From Acanthaster planci (Eukaryota; Echinodermata; Asteroidea; Valvatida; Acanthasteridae): a DNA stretch of 13,822 bases. Numbering within the stretch: the first letter of the stretch is position 1; each line of letters starts with the position of its first letter. Position numbers and translations under genes: made by a program. Below, piece after piece: positions 1 to 8,295 of this stretch. The notes under the pieces are model-generated. The model saw only the letters and a program-made list of their open reading frames with translations, had not been told where the DNA came from and did no database searches. The stretch is taken from positions 2,867,089 through 2,880,910 of the forward strand of contig NW_019091418.1 of assembly GCF_001949145.1 (NCBI RefSeq). Reading direction: 5' to 3'.

Positions 1-334
1 TAGGGAATGTCTGGAATTCTATCATTTACCTCCGAAGAAAAAAAAAGTGCTTTTTAATGGCACTACCCAATGCACACATTTGAGAGGTTTTATGGTGCTT
101 TCTTCTAGGAAGAGTAATGTTTTGGAAGATAACAGGTGGTTCAGGCATAAGTCGCATCCATTCTCCTGAGCCAGTCTTAAATGTTTTTAATCCTTTTTTA
201 TAAAGTAACTGATTCCTTGAGGGGCAAGACAAACACGGCAGATGACAATATTGTTTAAGAAAGGGTACCACAAAAGAACATCAGTTCAGAAACAGGAAAT
301 TCTTTTGAAGACCCAAACTGTCATGTCAACCAAC
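1..334 (-). other. left-edge sequence, possible further DCAF4 exon or intron
   Basis: A minus-strand frame is open over 271-26. A phase-compatible acceptor GGCTCAG|GA at about 154 would continue exon 11 with GEWMRLMPEPPVIFQNITL, and a donor GGAG|GTAAAT lies near 28. This faintly resembles the vertebrate LLRTIPSPYP region, but the preceding DCYTRIW segment is absent. I treat the stretch as unresolved intron with a weak exon candidate. Confidence 0.25.
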
Positions 335-449
335 CTCCATACAAGATGTTTTCTGTAGAATCAAGGCATATTGGCAAGTAAGAATGACGGTTATGGTGTT
401 CCTTATATTCTTGTACACACAAACACTGACGAAGATCCCACAGCTTGAC
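335..449 (-). CDS. DCAF4: DCAF4 coding exon 11 (WDLR, DDB1-binding motif)
   Basis: 115-bp exon. The acceptor is TTGTTGATCCAG (intron end 450), phase 0. It encodes VKLWDLRQCLCVQEYKEHHN and then RHSYLPICLDSTENILYG. It matches vertebrate [27 protein letters not shown]. With exon 10 it completes the 16-residue DWD box ending in WDLR, the signature of DDB1-binding WD proteins. The proposed donor GGAG|GTTGGT (334) leaves phase 1 and is a poor match to consensus, so the 3' boundary is the least certain in the model. Confidence 0.88.
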
Positions 450-3400
450 CTGGATCAACAAGAAAATGGGGAAAATAGAAAAATGATTGGACTATGATAT
501 TTGCAAGAATTTTGCTTCAATGATAGTGTCCTCAATTCAACCCAATTACAACTGGCAAATGTATTACTGTTCAGACTGTCCTTTGTTCTGTCTGTTTTGC
601 TGTGAATGATGGTTTTAGGTTTTATTTATTTCATACATCTCGTGGCCTGACAGCCAAATTACACGTATATTACAATAAAAATGATAAAAGGACATCAATA
701 CGATAAAATACATCATTATAAGAACTATACACCAACAAAAATGTAAAAAATGAAAACTAACATGACAGTCAACGCTGTAGATGGATTAAAAGTGGTTGTA
801 CAAGAGCACACAAAAATAAGCGAGGCAGCCAGTAAACATCGACCTTGTATATGAATGATATTTTTTATTTAATCACTTGACTGAAATCTTGCAAAAAAGA
901 ACTTGATCATATGATGTGCTTTGAATGTTGTTGCAGTGCCTAGAATAACATGTCTTATGGATGCTGATAACTTGCAATTAAAACCACTTCACTTTATGGG
1001 TATTACCGTACTCCTGACCAAAGCTTTACTTTATGAGTGGATCAGGGGTCAAAGGTCATGCTTCATACCTGTCCACTCATATCACTGGCCACGAGGTAGT
1101 TTTCATCCTTGAGGAGTCTGACGGAACATACAGCCACTTTCTGTCGCAGTCTCAGATTGATGTCTGACCTTGTCTCAGTCACAGATCGAAGGTCGCAACC
1201 CAGTATCTCCCCACGGCGTGTACCATTGTAGAGTACAGGATTCTGGGAAGGTAAAAACAACTGGGCTACATATAGATATTTCAAGATCAAACAAGTGCTC
1301 GCAAAGTATTGTGTTCACATTTTCATGTTTTTGGCATAGTGGTCTTGATCATGATTCAAAAGCATGAAAAAAAATCTCGTGTGAGCCATGCAAAGTTGTC
1401 ATTCATGCCCAGCAAGGTATCTTAGTTTTAAACATCTGAGGTTGAACATTTAATCACTACACTTTTAATGTTTGAGAAAAATGAAAAGTTGATCATTTCT
1501 CACTGGTCCATGCAACACACCAACTCCCTAGTTCAAGTTAACATTGCGAGCTCTGATTTGAATTTATTTTCTATTTCGTCTTCTAAGATTAGGAGCCTGA
1601 GGTTTGATTTGCAGAGGGGCTCTTGGGGGCCCAAGTTTTAGGGTCAGGTGAGAAAACTCAGTGGGATTAATCATACCTGCCAACATTACAAGATTTTCTG
1701 CCAACTACAAGCAGGGACGGCACAATGAGCAAGGGCCAAGACACAGGCCCTTCAACATCCTCCCAGTACTAGTTACAAATAAGAACTGTGAATGAACCCT
1801 ACCTTTGTGGCAAAGACTTGAGCAAGTACATCACTGTGGTTGGTGAAAACTTTCCTCTTCTCTGCAGAGATTGTGTCCACTACTAAGGCCTTCTTATTGG
1901 AACCTATGCCAACAAACGTTTCTTTTATCAACCAATTCCACATTCTCTTAATCATGCCGCTAATGATAAACTTCATCTGCGGCAGGGTTGGAATTCAACA
2001 ACTTAGAAGTGATAATAAAGAAAGTGTTTACATTACACAGTAACAGCAGCATCTTCACGTCATAAATATTTACCTCAGCCCTGGATATGATGACCAAAAC
2101 ATGATCTTAGCAATGGGCTAGGCCAGCCACTTTTCCTGAGAATGATTCAAGTAAACCATCGGCAATGGGTGCCTTCGAGACTTTTCCCAACTTCAATATA
2201 CTTTGCAGTTCAACATTTGTAGCATTTTGTGTTTGTTAACAAAGCTAGCCTCCCCTACTTTGAGACCATTTGTCATCATCATAGTTATCAGGAAAAACAG
2301 TCCACTAAAAAGAGATCCTGTGATTAAGACTTTTTTTTTGCTTTGTTGCAAGTCACTGGATAGAGGAGTCCGTGGTTAACATTTGTTGGTAGCATGCTTT
2401 CACATTCGCTAGATCCTACTTGAATGTGCCGTGATCATATCCCCAGATTGGCCCGCACGTACCGCTCAGACGGCATTTGAAAGTTAACACTGCCAAGAAT
2501 CCCAGAATTCTCTTGAAGTCTTTACCTATGCTTAAATAGCCAGGAATCAGAGGATTTGGGCTCCAAGCACATGTCCATGCTGACTCATGGTTACTTTCAT
2601 AGCTGTAGGTGATGTGAATATGGTCATCTACAAAGAAAATACAGTCCTTATTTAGCATCATCCTTTTACAACTGACTACATGATTAGCGATTTATTGGAT
2701 TCAAACCTGTATACATGTACTTTGAAATGAAATCCGAGCTAAGCAATCTAGCTTCATTTTCTTAACCTTCTGTCTAATTTCTTTGTGATATTTGGGAAAC
2801 AATGACTTGGTAAAAAGGGAGCATGTTGATCATGGATTTGCAGTCTATGATGACTGATGTGTAAAACGTTGAAACCAACCAGTGCTGAAACAAGTGCTTT
2901 AAATGATTTTGTTCCAATTTATTTTCACAAGAAAAGAAATCAATTTTTTCTTCCAAGAACTTTCTTAATGAACGTCTTCAATAACTACCTTTAAGCAGAG
3001 GGGTGATACCGTACTTACTGCACTACTTGGCAAGACCAATCATCACTTCAGATCAAGTCTAACATTTTTCAGTGATCTTCGAAAGTTATTTTTTTCCTTC
3101 CCATTGCTTTCTCAAGAAGACTTGAACATTTTTTTTAAATCTAAGATCCAAGCAGACAGGGCAGCCCTTCAGTGTTGCTCTACAGTCTAATCAAGTGACA
3201 CCCACTACCCAGAGGGTGGGTAAGGGTTGTTAACTTCACTCAAGTAATGGTCATGGACATACACGCTGGTTAAATGTCTACTCTACCAGCAGGGTATGAC
3301 CAATTACAAAATTCGCTTCAACATTACGAGTGTAAGATGCACGTAGTGATTCTTTGACAGCCATGGTGTCTCCTTGATGAGACAACAGACAAGATGTCCA

Positions 3401-6400
3401 GCATGTGGACTTTCTTACCTTCTTCAGTTGGACACTTCATTAGCTGAATCAGATTCATTGGACCTCCACTAAGTGAGTAGCTGATTGGCTAGAGGTCAAG
3501 GAACTTAGTAGGGTTAACATTCTTCAACCAACTAAGTAGTAGATCTGTTAAAATGACCAGGATTCGCTCTACAGCCACAAATATTTAACATACATTGTAT
3601 GGGCCAACTGGTTTCAGCTGCAGAAGATATTAATCTCACATATTTATTCTCAGTTGCTAAGCACCTGAGATGAGATGATCACTCGATACAAGCGAAGAGC
3701 AGATAGAATCAGTATACATTCTTAATTCAACACAGGAATCTCCTCTTTCCCAAACATGATACACTGACTTGATATCGTTTACCAATATGAACTGGATAAT
3801 AGAGGATATTTCCTTGATTTTGATAGCTGTACAATTCTAATGACATTACTGAAGGATACATCACTTGTAGGTCTTCAGAGTCCTCAGTAGAAACCCAGGA
3901 TGCACTTGTGATCTGAAAAACACATTCAATGTTCAATTACACTGCTCAGGAACTCTGGCCGTGCCTAAAACAGGCTTAGAGCTATGGCTAGTTCATGGTC
4001 TGCCCGTCTCTGTGTATTTCCAATGGAGTAAAGACTGCATGTAGACCTAGCTCTAGATAACAGGTTCAGATGCAGCCTTGGACACACAGACAATCCACTT
4101 AGGAACTGCTAGCATATAATTTCAGGAATTAGATGGAAATGCCTCCCTTAAGCTGCACACATATACCAACACTAGTTTACCCCTACTACAGTCTCCTACC
4201 CACCCTAAACATTTACCCTTGTGTAAACATGAAAAGGCACTTCCAATCACTTTGGCTTTGCATGGGGGAAATGTTTGGCCCTTACATGAACATCTATGTT
4301 GGTGTATGGGCAAAGCCTTCTATAAAAAGGTACTTTGGTAACAAACATACTTTCCTCCGAGTTACTATCATTGGGTTGTATTAGCACTTAACTGGTTGAT
4401 GCATACAATTTCTCAATTAATGAACTTTTGGGTGCTAGGGAAGACTGTCCCTATACCAGATAAACTACTCCTTGCCTTTTCACTGCCATTGTAACTCTGA
4501 ATAACTGTGGAGGCAGAAACATGTATCAGTTCTTACCTTTGTATTTCTGTTACTGATGATATTAAGGACCCTCCAGTTGGATAAGGTCATCATTCTTGGC
4601 TTTGAACGATCACACGTAATAGTGCCTTGCCACATCCTGTCAATAACGAGTCGATCATTTCGCAAAGCAACTAGATCCTAAATGAGTGATTTGTCTCCAT
4701 GTGCGAGTTCATTTGTAAAAAAAAAGATTGGGACCTGTGACCTGAGTGACCTCTTGAATAGGCCTTATCTGGCTTTATGTAGAAGATAAAGAAGACATGA
4801 AGCGACCAACAATTTAGGGCTGGAAGACTTAAAGCCTGTTTGTTTCATGCAGATCCAGATCATGATCAGTGATCCAACACTGGTTCACCGACACTGGTTC
4901 ACCGACACCAGAAACCGCCAAATGGATTGTGTGGAACAGCTTTTGAATCATTGATTGAGATTAAGATCTGTGTGAAACAAACAGGCCCTTGGTTGTTACA
5001 GTTCTGGTAAAGCAGTTTGGAGTTTGCAGATTTAAATTTTTAAGTTTAATTTCTTACACAGTTTTTATCACTGATAATATTGTATTTTATTGATACTTTT
5101 TTTCATTTGTTCATACTTTTTGACATTTTTTCCGCTGCAAAGTTGACTCTTTTGGAGCATAAGATGTCAAGTCAGGAACTGACAACAGAAGTAACTAACC
5201 TGCTAAGGCAATCATCTGACAGGACCATCAGGATATTTCGAAGGTTACAATCCACCTGTACGTCAAAAGACAACAGCATACAACAGCGTAGCCAACTGTG
5301 ACCATGACGTGGATTAATAAATATTTCAAGTACTGGAGAAACAAATTTATGTATCTCCTTACCTGTAAAAAACTAATATCTCCCGATTCCTGATCAAAGT
5401 ACCGGTCAGGGAAATTGTCAAGTTTTCTTGGGGTCAGATTGAAGTTACTGACCGCCTGTTCCTGGGCATATCTATGAGATGAAAGGATAAACCATGATGT
5501 TATCTTTATGTTCTGGTTATATCCAATCCGAGCATTAGGAATGACTGTACACTCCACGGGACGTTAGTAATGGCAGAAAGCACGGTAGTAGCTTTTCAAA
5601 TTAAATGTCACAGGTCAGTCATTTTGAGCAATTTGCCAGCAAGATGTAAGGAAAATTTTGGATCAAATACAGGGTGGTTCTCAGAATTTATGTGAAGAAA
5701 ACCAGCCTTTTGAGAGTTAGTCCTGGTTTTGTTGATTCTAGATGACATAATTATTACGTAGGCAAAATCAGGTAAGTTTGACAAAGGCAAGACGCAAACA
5801 ATGGCTAAATGGTCTGTGGTGAATGCAGTTTTCTACGCAGGGAGACTTGAAGAACAACATTCACATTTGCTTATATTTAATAATAAATCATCTTGAGTAT
5901 TGACTGATATTCTTAATTGTCTCACTTCCTGTATCAATTTTTGTCATTATCTTGACTGATAAAGAGGTTTTTCAAGTCAATAGACCCTGCCAACAGCAGC
6001 AATAGTATCATACATGTACCTTGTGAACTGTCTTGAGGTAAGTTGACCATTTTGGAGCCTTCTTTGAAGAGGACAGAGTGAGAAATTCTGCTTATTCTGT
6101 ACACGTATACCCAGACATGAGAAAACCACACAACGTCAAAAGTTCGTGTAAATTAAAACAGATAATGCTCTCCACAGATGATTAAGAAAGTAAATCCTTC
6201 AGCCACTGCCTAAGATCACAAATTCTTTGATTATAATCATAAGCAAGATGGTCACCTACTGTTCATAAATGCTAAGCAAGATGCAGAGATGATGCATTTA
6301 TACTTATACATTTCTCCCTTTAAGAGTTGTTTACTGCCTGTGACTGCCATTTATACTTTTACATTTCTCCCTTTAAGAGTTGTTTACTGCCTGTAACTGC

Positions 6401-8016
6401 CATTATCTCATTTCATACTTCTGTCCTCAACAGATTTTAATGATTGGCATCTATTGATGCTTCCTCTTGAAAATTCACCGTTTTGATTAATCTTATAAGC
6501 TACGTGTACGTAGTAAGTAGTTAAGATAACAAATCACAAATTTTCAAACACTTATAAATCTACAATGAGGAAGGGAGGGTTAGTTACTATCTATTGACTT
6601 TTGTCAGGACTGTGACTGTACCTGTGGTTTACAGTTTGGAAGATTGTCCTTAAGCATTTCTAGCCTCTTCTTTTCAGCATTTTTTTTGTCTAAATTCTCT
6701 CTTGTCAGTGGGTTGAAGTTGTTATGGCCGGCCAACAGACGGAAGTATCGCTTCTTGTCTGGATCATAGTAAAAGCCTGGAATCTGTACACTGGGGTTAA
6801 GGTTTATCAGTAATGTTAGAAATCCTTGTTATGCTTGGATTCAAATCTGACGTATTGATTTAAGGAAGACTGCTTGAATTAAAACATTAAGCAATCACTC
6901 TATAGTTCAAGTTACTCTACTTGGTAAACAGTTTGCAGCAATTTTTGTATTTTACATTTTGAATTGCCAATATGAATGATTTTGATTGAGTCATTCTAGA
7001 CAACATTAACTTTGTTTTCAATAGCCAATTCATCTTCTTCACTCTGCAGATGTTTTAGTTCAAAAGTAGACAAGCATACAGGTGTACCATCACTTCCATG
7101 TAGCAAATCTAATTTCATGAGATGACAATTGTATTACACTAGCACAGACATGTACTAGTATGTAGTCCTTTAACCATTCCATTCTCAGTTACTGCATGTA
7201 TATGTACATACATGTAAATTCTTGGGCATTACAAGGATTTGCTTCCCGGCGAAGGGAGGACCTCATCAGGGACAAACTAATAAACCACTCACAGTAGAAG
7301 GGAGTTTCATTCATTTTTTTTTTCATGAAAATTGGTGATTTTTATCTCCTTTCAAAAAATTCAATTCATGTTTCCTCTTTTTTCTTTTTTTGTTTTACTT
7401 TTTTTAAGTACATCATTTTTGGGGGGCACGCTTGCCCCCTCACAATGCCCATGTGTGTCCATTACTAGCCACAAAGCATCTAAATGAAGAAATCAACGAA
7501 GTATCTCAGCTGAAAGGATATCTTTGACAGCTGCATTGTTTGTGGAAGCCGATGTTCCTGAGGTTGACGCATTCTGTCCTGTCTCCATGCCACAACTACC
7601 AGCATTCATAGCTCTTCCTGTTTTACACTGATGAGATGTGCAAGCACATGCTGTCCTGTATGCTGCAAGGGAAGATCTCTTGTCACCACCTACATGTATC
7701 CTCTGATGGTCAGTCACTGCTGAATGTGAGTGGGTTTTGTTCCCATTACCAACCTTGCCTGTCTTGCAGGATGCATTTTCACTGGTGCAAGCAGACCCTG
7801 ACTTACAGCCCTAAGTGTCCGATGCCCATCGCAGTCTTGTTCTGTACGACAATCTTGTGTCTCAATGTTGTCATGGTGATGGCTGGCTTGGTCTGAGTTG
7901 TGATTGTCCCTGAATTGTCCACAGTCACGGTGGTGACGCTTGTGCTTCCTGGACTTCTGTCTTTTCCATTTCCGCCACCAGTGTCCTTGGTTTTTATGTG
8001 GTGTTTTTTCAGACAT
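335..8016 (-). CDS. DCAF4: DCAF4 (WDR21) orthologue, DDB1- and CUL4-associated factor 4, 11 exons, 3' end missing
   Basis: WD-repeat protein that in other animals binds DDB1 and acts as a substrate receptor of CUL4-RING ubiquitin ligases. I recognise it by remembered similarity to vertebrate DCAF4. There is a basic, Trp-containing N-terminus, then the block PGFYYDPDKKRYFRLLAGHN with NPLT just after it, then SAWTCAWSPN, NSDVLAQ-like HSDVLAQ, GTRRGEI..DLR, and SVRLLKDENYLVASDMSG followed by VKLWDLR. All exon junctions keep frame (intron phases 0, 1, 0, 2, 0, 0, 1, 1, 0, 0, 1). The model gives about 501 codons, against about 495 for the whole human protein as I remember it. The final WD repeat (the GQDCYTRIW region of vertebrates) is not found, so the gene probably continues past the left edge. 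Seen: exons and motifs. Known: family role. Inferred: function in this animal. Confidence 0.92.
600..900. other. AT-rich stretch within a DCAF4 intron
   Basis: Part of the 619-bp intron 450-1068. It is unusually A/T-rich with runs of ATAAAA and TTTATTTATTTC. Read on the minus strand, 605-645 ends ATGAAATAAATAAAA, which resembles a non-LTR retrotransposon tail, but there is no coding remnant to support that. Confidence 0.3.
1069..1242 (-). CDS. DCAF4: DCAF4 coding exon 10 (WD blade, start of DWD box)
   Basis: 174-bp exon of exactly 58 codons. The acceptor is CTTCCCAG (intron end 1243) and the donor GACAG|GTATGA (1068), both phase 0. It encodes NPVLYNGTRRGEILGCDLRS and then, after a short insert, VRLLKDENYLVASDMSGQ. 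It matches vertebrate FNGCRSGEIFAIDLR and SVRILQDEQYLMASDMAG. The last residues form the first half of the DDB1-binding WD motif completed by exon 11. Confidence 0.95.
1803..1903 (-). CDS. DCAF4: DCAF4 coding exon 9
   Basis: 101-bp exon. The acceptor is TTGTTGGCATAG (intron end 1904) and the donor CACAAAG|GTAGGG (1802); it enters in phase 1 and leaves in phase 0. It encodes SNKKALVVDTISAEKRKVFT, then NHSDVLAQVFATK. It matches vertebrate LSRRVLLTNVVTGHRQSF followed by GTNSDVLAQQFA. The intron 1243-1802 shows no recognisable element. Confidence 0.93.
2526..2627 (-). CDS. DCAF4: DCAF4 coding exon 8 (AWTCAWS blade)
   Basis: 102-bp exon. The acceptor is TTTTCTTTGTAG (intron end 2628) and the donor GCATAG|GTAAAG (2525), phase 1 at both ends. 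It encodes DHIHITYSYESNHESAWTCA, then WSPNPLIPGYLSIG. The AWTCAWSPN motif matches vertebrate AWSCAWSLN, one of the firmest anchors for the DCAF4 call. Nothing recognisable is seen in the intron 1904-2525. Confidence 0.93.
3783..3912 (-). CDS. DCAF4: DCAF4 coding exon 7 (WD blade)
   Basis: 130-bp exon. The acceptor is TGTGTTTTTCAG (intron end 3913), and the donor CATATTG|GTAAAC (3782) leaves phase 1. It encodes ITSASWVSTEDSEDLQVMYP followed by SVMSLELYSYQNQG and ILYYPVHI. It corresponds to the vertebrate VNSVCWASLNHLDSHIL blade with the typical S-x-x-W start. The 1155-bp intron to the next exon (2628-3782) is the longest in the gene. It contains AT-rich unique-looking sequence and a short G/C inverted repeat near 3200-3222. 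Confidence 0.85.
4537..4677 (-). CDS. DCAF4: DCAF4 coding exon 6
   Basis: 141-bp exon of exactly 47 codons. The acceptor is CTCATTTAG (intron end 4678) and the donor ACAAAG|GTAAGA (4536), both phase 0. It encodes DLVALRNDRLVIDRMWQGTI and then SKPRMMTLSNWRVLNIISNR with three further residues. It matches the beta-strand region of vertebrate DCAF4 that starts FNLILAD..SDRLFTV. The flanking intron 3913-4536 shows nothing recognisable. Confidence 0.82.
4834..4986. mobile_element. 153-bp inverted-repeat element, MITE-like
   Basis: Ends are 22-bp inverted repeats with two mismatches: 4834-4855 begins GCCTGTTTGTTTCA and 4965-4986 ends TGAAACAAACAGGC. The interior has a 14-bp direct repeat ACACTGGTTCACCG (4877-4904). 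No coding capacity. Clear target duplications are not seen (flanks GACTTAAA and CCTTGGTT), so the family is unassigned. It lies inside a DCAF4 intron. Confidence 0.6.
4877..4904. repeat. 14-bp direct repeat, two copies
   Basis: ACACTGGTTCACCG occurs twice in tandem (4877-4890 and 4891-4904), followed by a partial third copy ACACCA. Lies inside the inverted-repeat element. Confidence 0.85.
5363..5471 (-). CDS. DCAF4: DCAF4 coding exon 5
   Basis: 109-bp exon. The acceptor is TTTCATCTCATAG (intron end 5472) and the donor TTACAG|GTAAGG (5362). It encodes YAQEQAVSNFNLTPRKLDNF and PDRYFDQESGDISFLQ, entering in phase 2 and leaving in phase 0. It corresponds to the linker leading into the first WD blade of DCAF4; residue similarity is weak but order and phase are right. 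The next intron, 4678-5362, contains a 153-bp inverted-repeat element. Confidence 0.78.
6020..6096 (-). CDS. DCAF4: DCAF4 coding exon 4
   Basis: 77-bp exon between acceptor ACGTGTACAG (intron end 6097) and donor CACAAG|GTACAT (6019). It encodes NKQNFSLCPLQRRLQNGQLT followed by SRQFTR, with the last codon split in phase 2. It matches the vertebrate segment with a Leu/Arg-rich helix (SSMLRKSQLGFLN-like) only loosely, so the assignment rests mainly on phase fit and position. An alternative acceptor six bases downstream (AAGCAG) would remove two residues without changing frame. Confidence 0.7.
6295..6400. repeat. 53-bp tandem duplication (2 copies)
   Basis: Two adjacent 53-bp units, 6295-6347 and 6348-6400, both beginning CATTTATACTT. 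They differ at only two positions (A/T near base 12 and G/A near base 48). They lie within the DCAF4 intron 6097-6621. The low divergence points to a recent duplication. Confidence 0.9.
6622..6785 (-). CDS. DCAF4: DCAF4 coding exon 3 (PGFYYDP block)
   Basis: Encodes IPGFYYDPDKKRYFRLLAGH, then NNFNPLTRENL and a charged helix rich in Lys and Glu. This is the best-conserved N-terminal segment of DCAF4; human has LPGFYFDPEKKRYFRLLPGH at the same place, from memory. It starts in phase 1 after the AT-AC intron and ends in phase 0 at CCACAG|GTACAG (donor at 6621). The downstream intron of 525 bp holds a 53-bp tandem duplication (6295-6400). Confidence 0.92.
6786..7521 (-). other. U12-type AT-AC intron in DCAF4
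   Basis: Minor-spliceosome intron of 736 bp. On the minus strand the donor is AAAG|ATATCCTTT, an exact match to the U12 AT-AC donor consensus. The branch site is CCTTAAC at 6802-6796, and the acceptor is CCCAGTGTAC|AGATTCC with the terminal C at 6786. The branch adenosine is 11-12 bases from the splice site, within the short U12 range. Joining gives GAG ATT CCA GGC and restores the conserved Glu/Ile/Pro/Gly/Phe order. The intron also contains a 7-bp G/C stem with a CGCT loop at 7422-7439 and several T-rich runs. Confidence 0.85.
6796..6802 (-). promoter_or_regulatory. U12 branch-point sequence CCTTAAC
   Basis: Exact match to the core of the U12 snRNA-complementary branch-site consensus, placed immediately before the AC acceptor. 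Confidence 0.8.
7522..7702 (-). CDS. DCAF4: DCAF4 coding exon 2 (Ser/Thr-rich linker)
   Basis: Encodes about 60 residues of low-complexity linker containing METGQNASTSGTSASTNNAA. It corresponds to the Ser/Thr/Gly linker that precedes the PGFYFDP block of vertebrate DCAF4. It ends VK plus the first base of a Glu codon at the U12-type donor. The codon is completed by exon 3 as GAG, giving KEIPGFYYDP, in frame with the family. If the upstream break is an indel rather than an intron, this exon extends back to join exon 1. Confidence 0.7.
7703..7806 (-). other. proposed 104-bp intron or single-base frameshift in DCAF4
   Basis: The N-terminal frame must give way to a second frame that runs into the U12 donor at 7521. 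Option one: a 104-bp GT-AG intron with donor GCT|GTAAGT at 7806 and acceptor ACCATCAG at 7703. It is in phase 0 and shifts to the needed frame, but the pyrimidine tract is weak. Option two: one base missing in the GGG run near 7810 (allele or assembly error). That would keep the sequence coding, since the second frame is open from just after a TAG near 7813 and is Ser/Thr/Asn/Lys-rich like a linker. I cannot choose from sequence alone. Confidence 0.45.
7807..8016 (-). CDS. DCAF4: DCAF4 coding exon 1 (N-terminal basic region)
   Basis: Encodes 70 residues starting MSEKTPHKNQGHWWRKWKRQ. It is rich in Lys, Arg and His over residues 14-32, then becomes acidic and His-rich, and is probably disordered. 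Vertebrate DCAF4 also begins with a short Arg/His-rich, Trp-containing stretch followed by an acidic and Ser-rich linker. The ATG at 8016 is the first Met after the upstream splice acceptor in this frame. The frame remains open to a TGA at 7716-7714, but the next conserved part of the protein lies in another frame. A perfect GTAAGT donor at 7806 is the proposed exon end (phase 0). Confidence 0.7.
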
Positions 8017-8052
8017 TCTGGCTGAACCTCGTCAGTGTCATATGTTCACACA
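8017..8052 (-). other. DCAF4: DCAF4 5' UTR segment and upstream acceptor
   Basis: Upstream of the start codon at 8016 the minus strand reads CTTCTTTTATTACAG, a good pyrimidine-rich 3' splice site ending at 8053. The exon therefore probably begins at 8052 with 36 bases of 5' UTR, and at least one further noncoding exon lies upstream. Possible donors for it are GTAAGG near 8974 and GTAACT near 8987 (minus strand), but neither is compelling. In-frame ATG context is CAGAATGTCT. Confidence 0.55.
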
Positions 8053-8077
8053 CTGTAATAAAAGAAGCAGTACAACA

Positions 8078-8295
8078 CAGTGGTGTATCTAGTGGGAAAA
8101 TAGGGCGGTAAGTCTCCTCCCCCTCCTCGGACATGTTTGAATTTTTTTTTAAGGAAATGAAATCACCAGCATTGTAGACAGAGTACTGCCCCAATTCTTT
8201 GGGGGGGGATGCATTTTGTGTGGATGAGAAAAATAAAGTTATTTTGCCCCAAATAAATTTTGTCCCAATACCTAACACCTAGATACATGCCACTG
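8078..8295. mobile_element. hAT-like miniature element (218 bp)
   Basis: Terminal inverted repeats: the left end is CAGTGGTGTATCTAG and the right end, reverse complemented, is CAGTGGCATGTATCTAG. hAT transposon ends commonly start CAGTGG(C)G.ATCTAG. Flanking 8-mers GTACAACA (8070-8077) and ATACAATG (8296-8303) share the core TACAA, consistent with an old 8-bp target duplication. No transposase coding. It lies 25 bp upstream (minus strand) of the splice acceptor before DCAF4 coding exon 1. A G8 run near 8202-8209 is internal. Confidence 0.65.

Noticed and set aside
605-645. Possible LINE tail in reverse orientation
   Set aside because: Only an AT-rich ATGAAATAAATAAAA end is seen; no coding remnant beside it.
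3193-3225. Short inverted repeat CACCCACTACCC / GGGTGGGTAAGGG
   Set aside because: Imperfect and short; no flanking duplication or transcription context, probably chance.
4133-4384. 83-residue plus-strand open frame
   Set aside because: Lies wholly in a DCAF4 intron on the opposite strand; no homology or splice signals.
5080-5301. 73-residue plus-strand open frame
   Set aside because: Intronic, starts in a T-rich run, and is low-complexity with no family resemblance.
6784-6791. Ordinary AG acceptors (CCCCAG or GTACAG) for DCAF4 exon 3
   Set aside because: Joined to the U12 donor they put the PGFYYDP block out of frame, whereas the AC acceptor at 6786 keeps frame and has the correct distance to the branch site.
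7636-7896. 86-residue plus-strand open frame rich in Cys and His
   Set aside because: It is the antisense shadow of DCAF4 coding exons 1 and 2.
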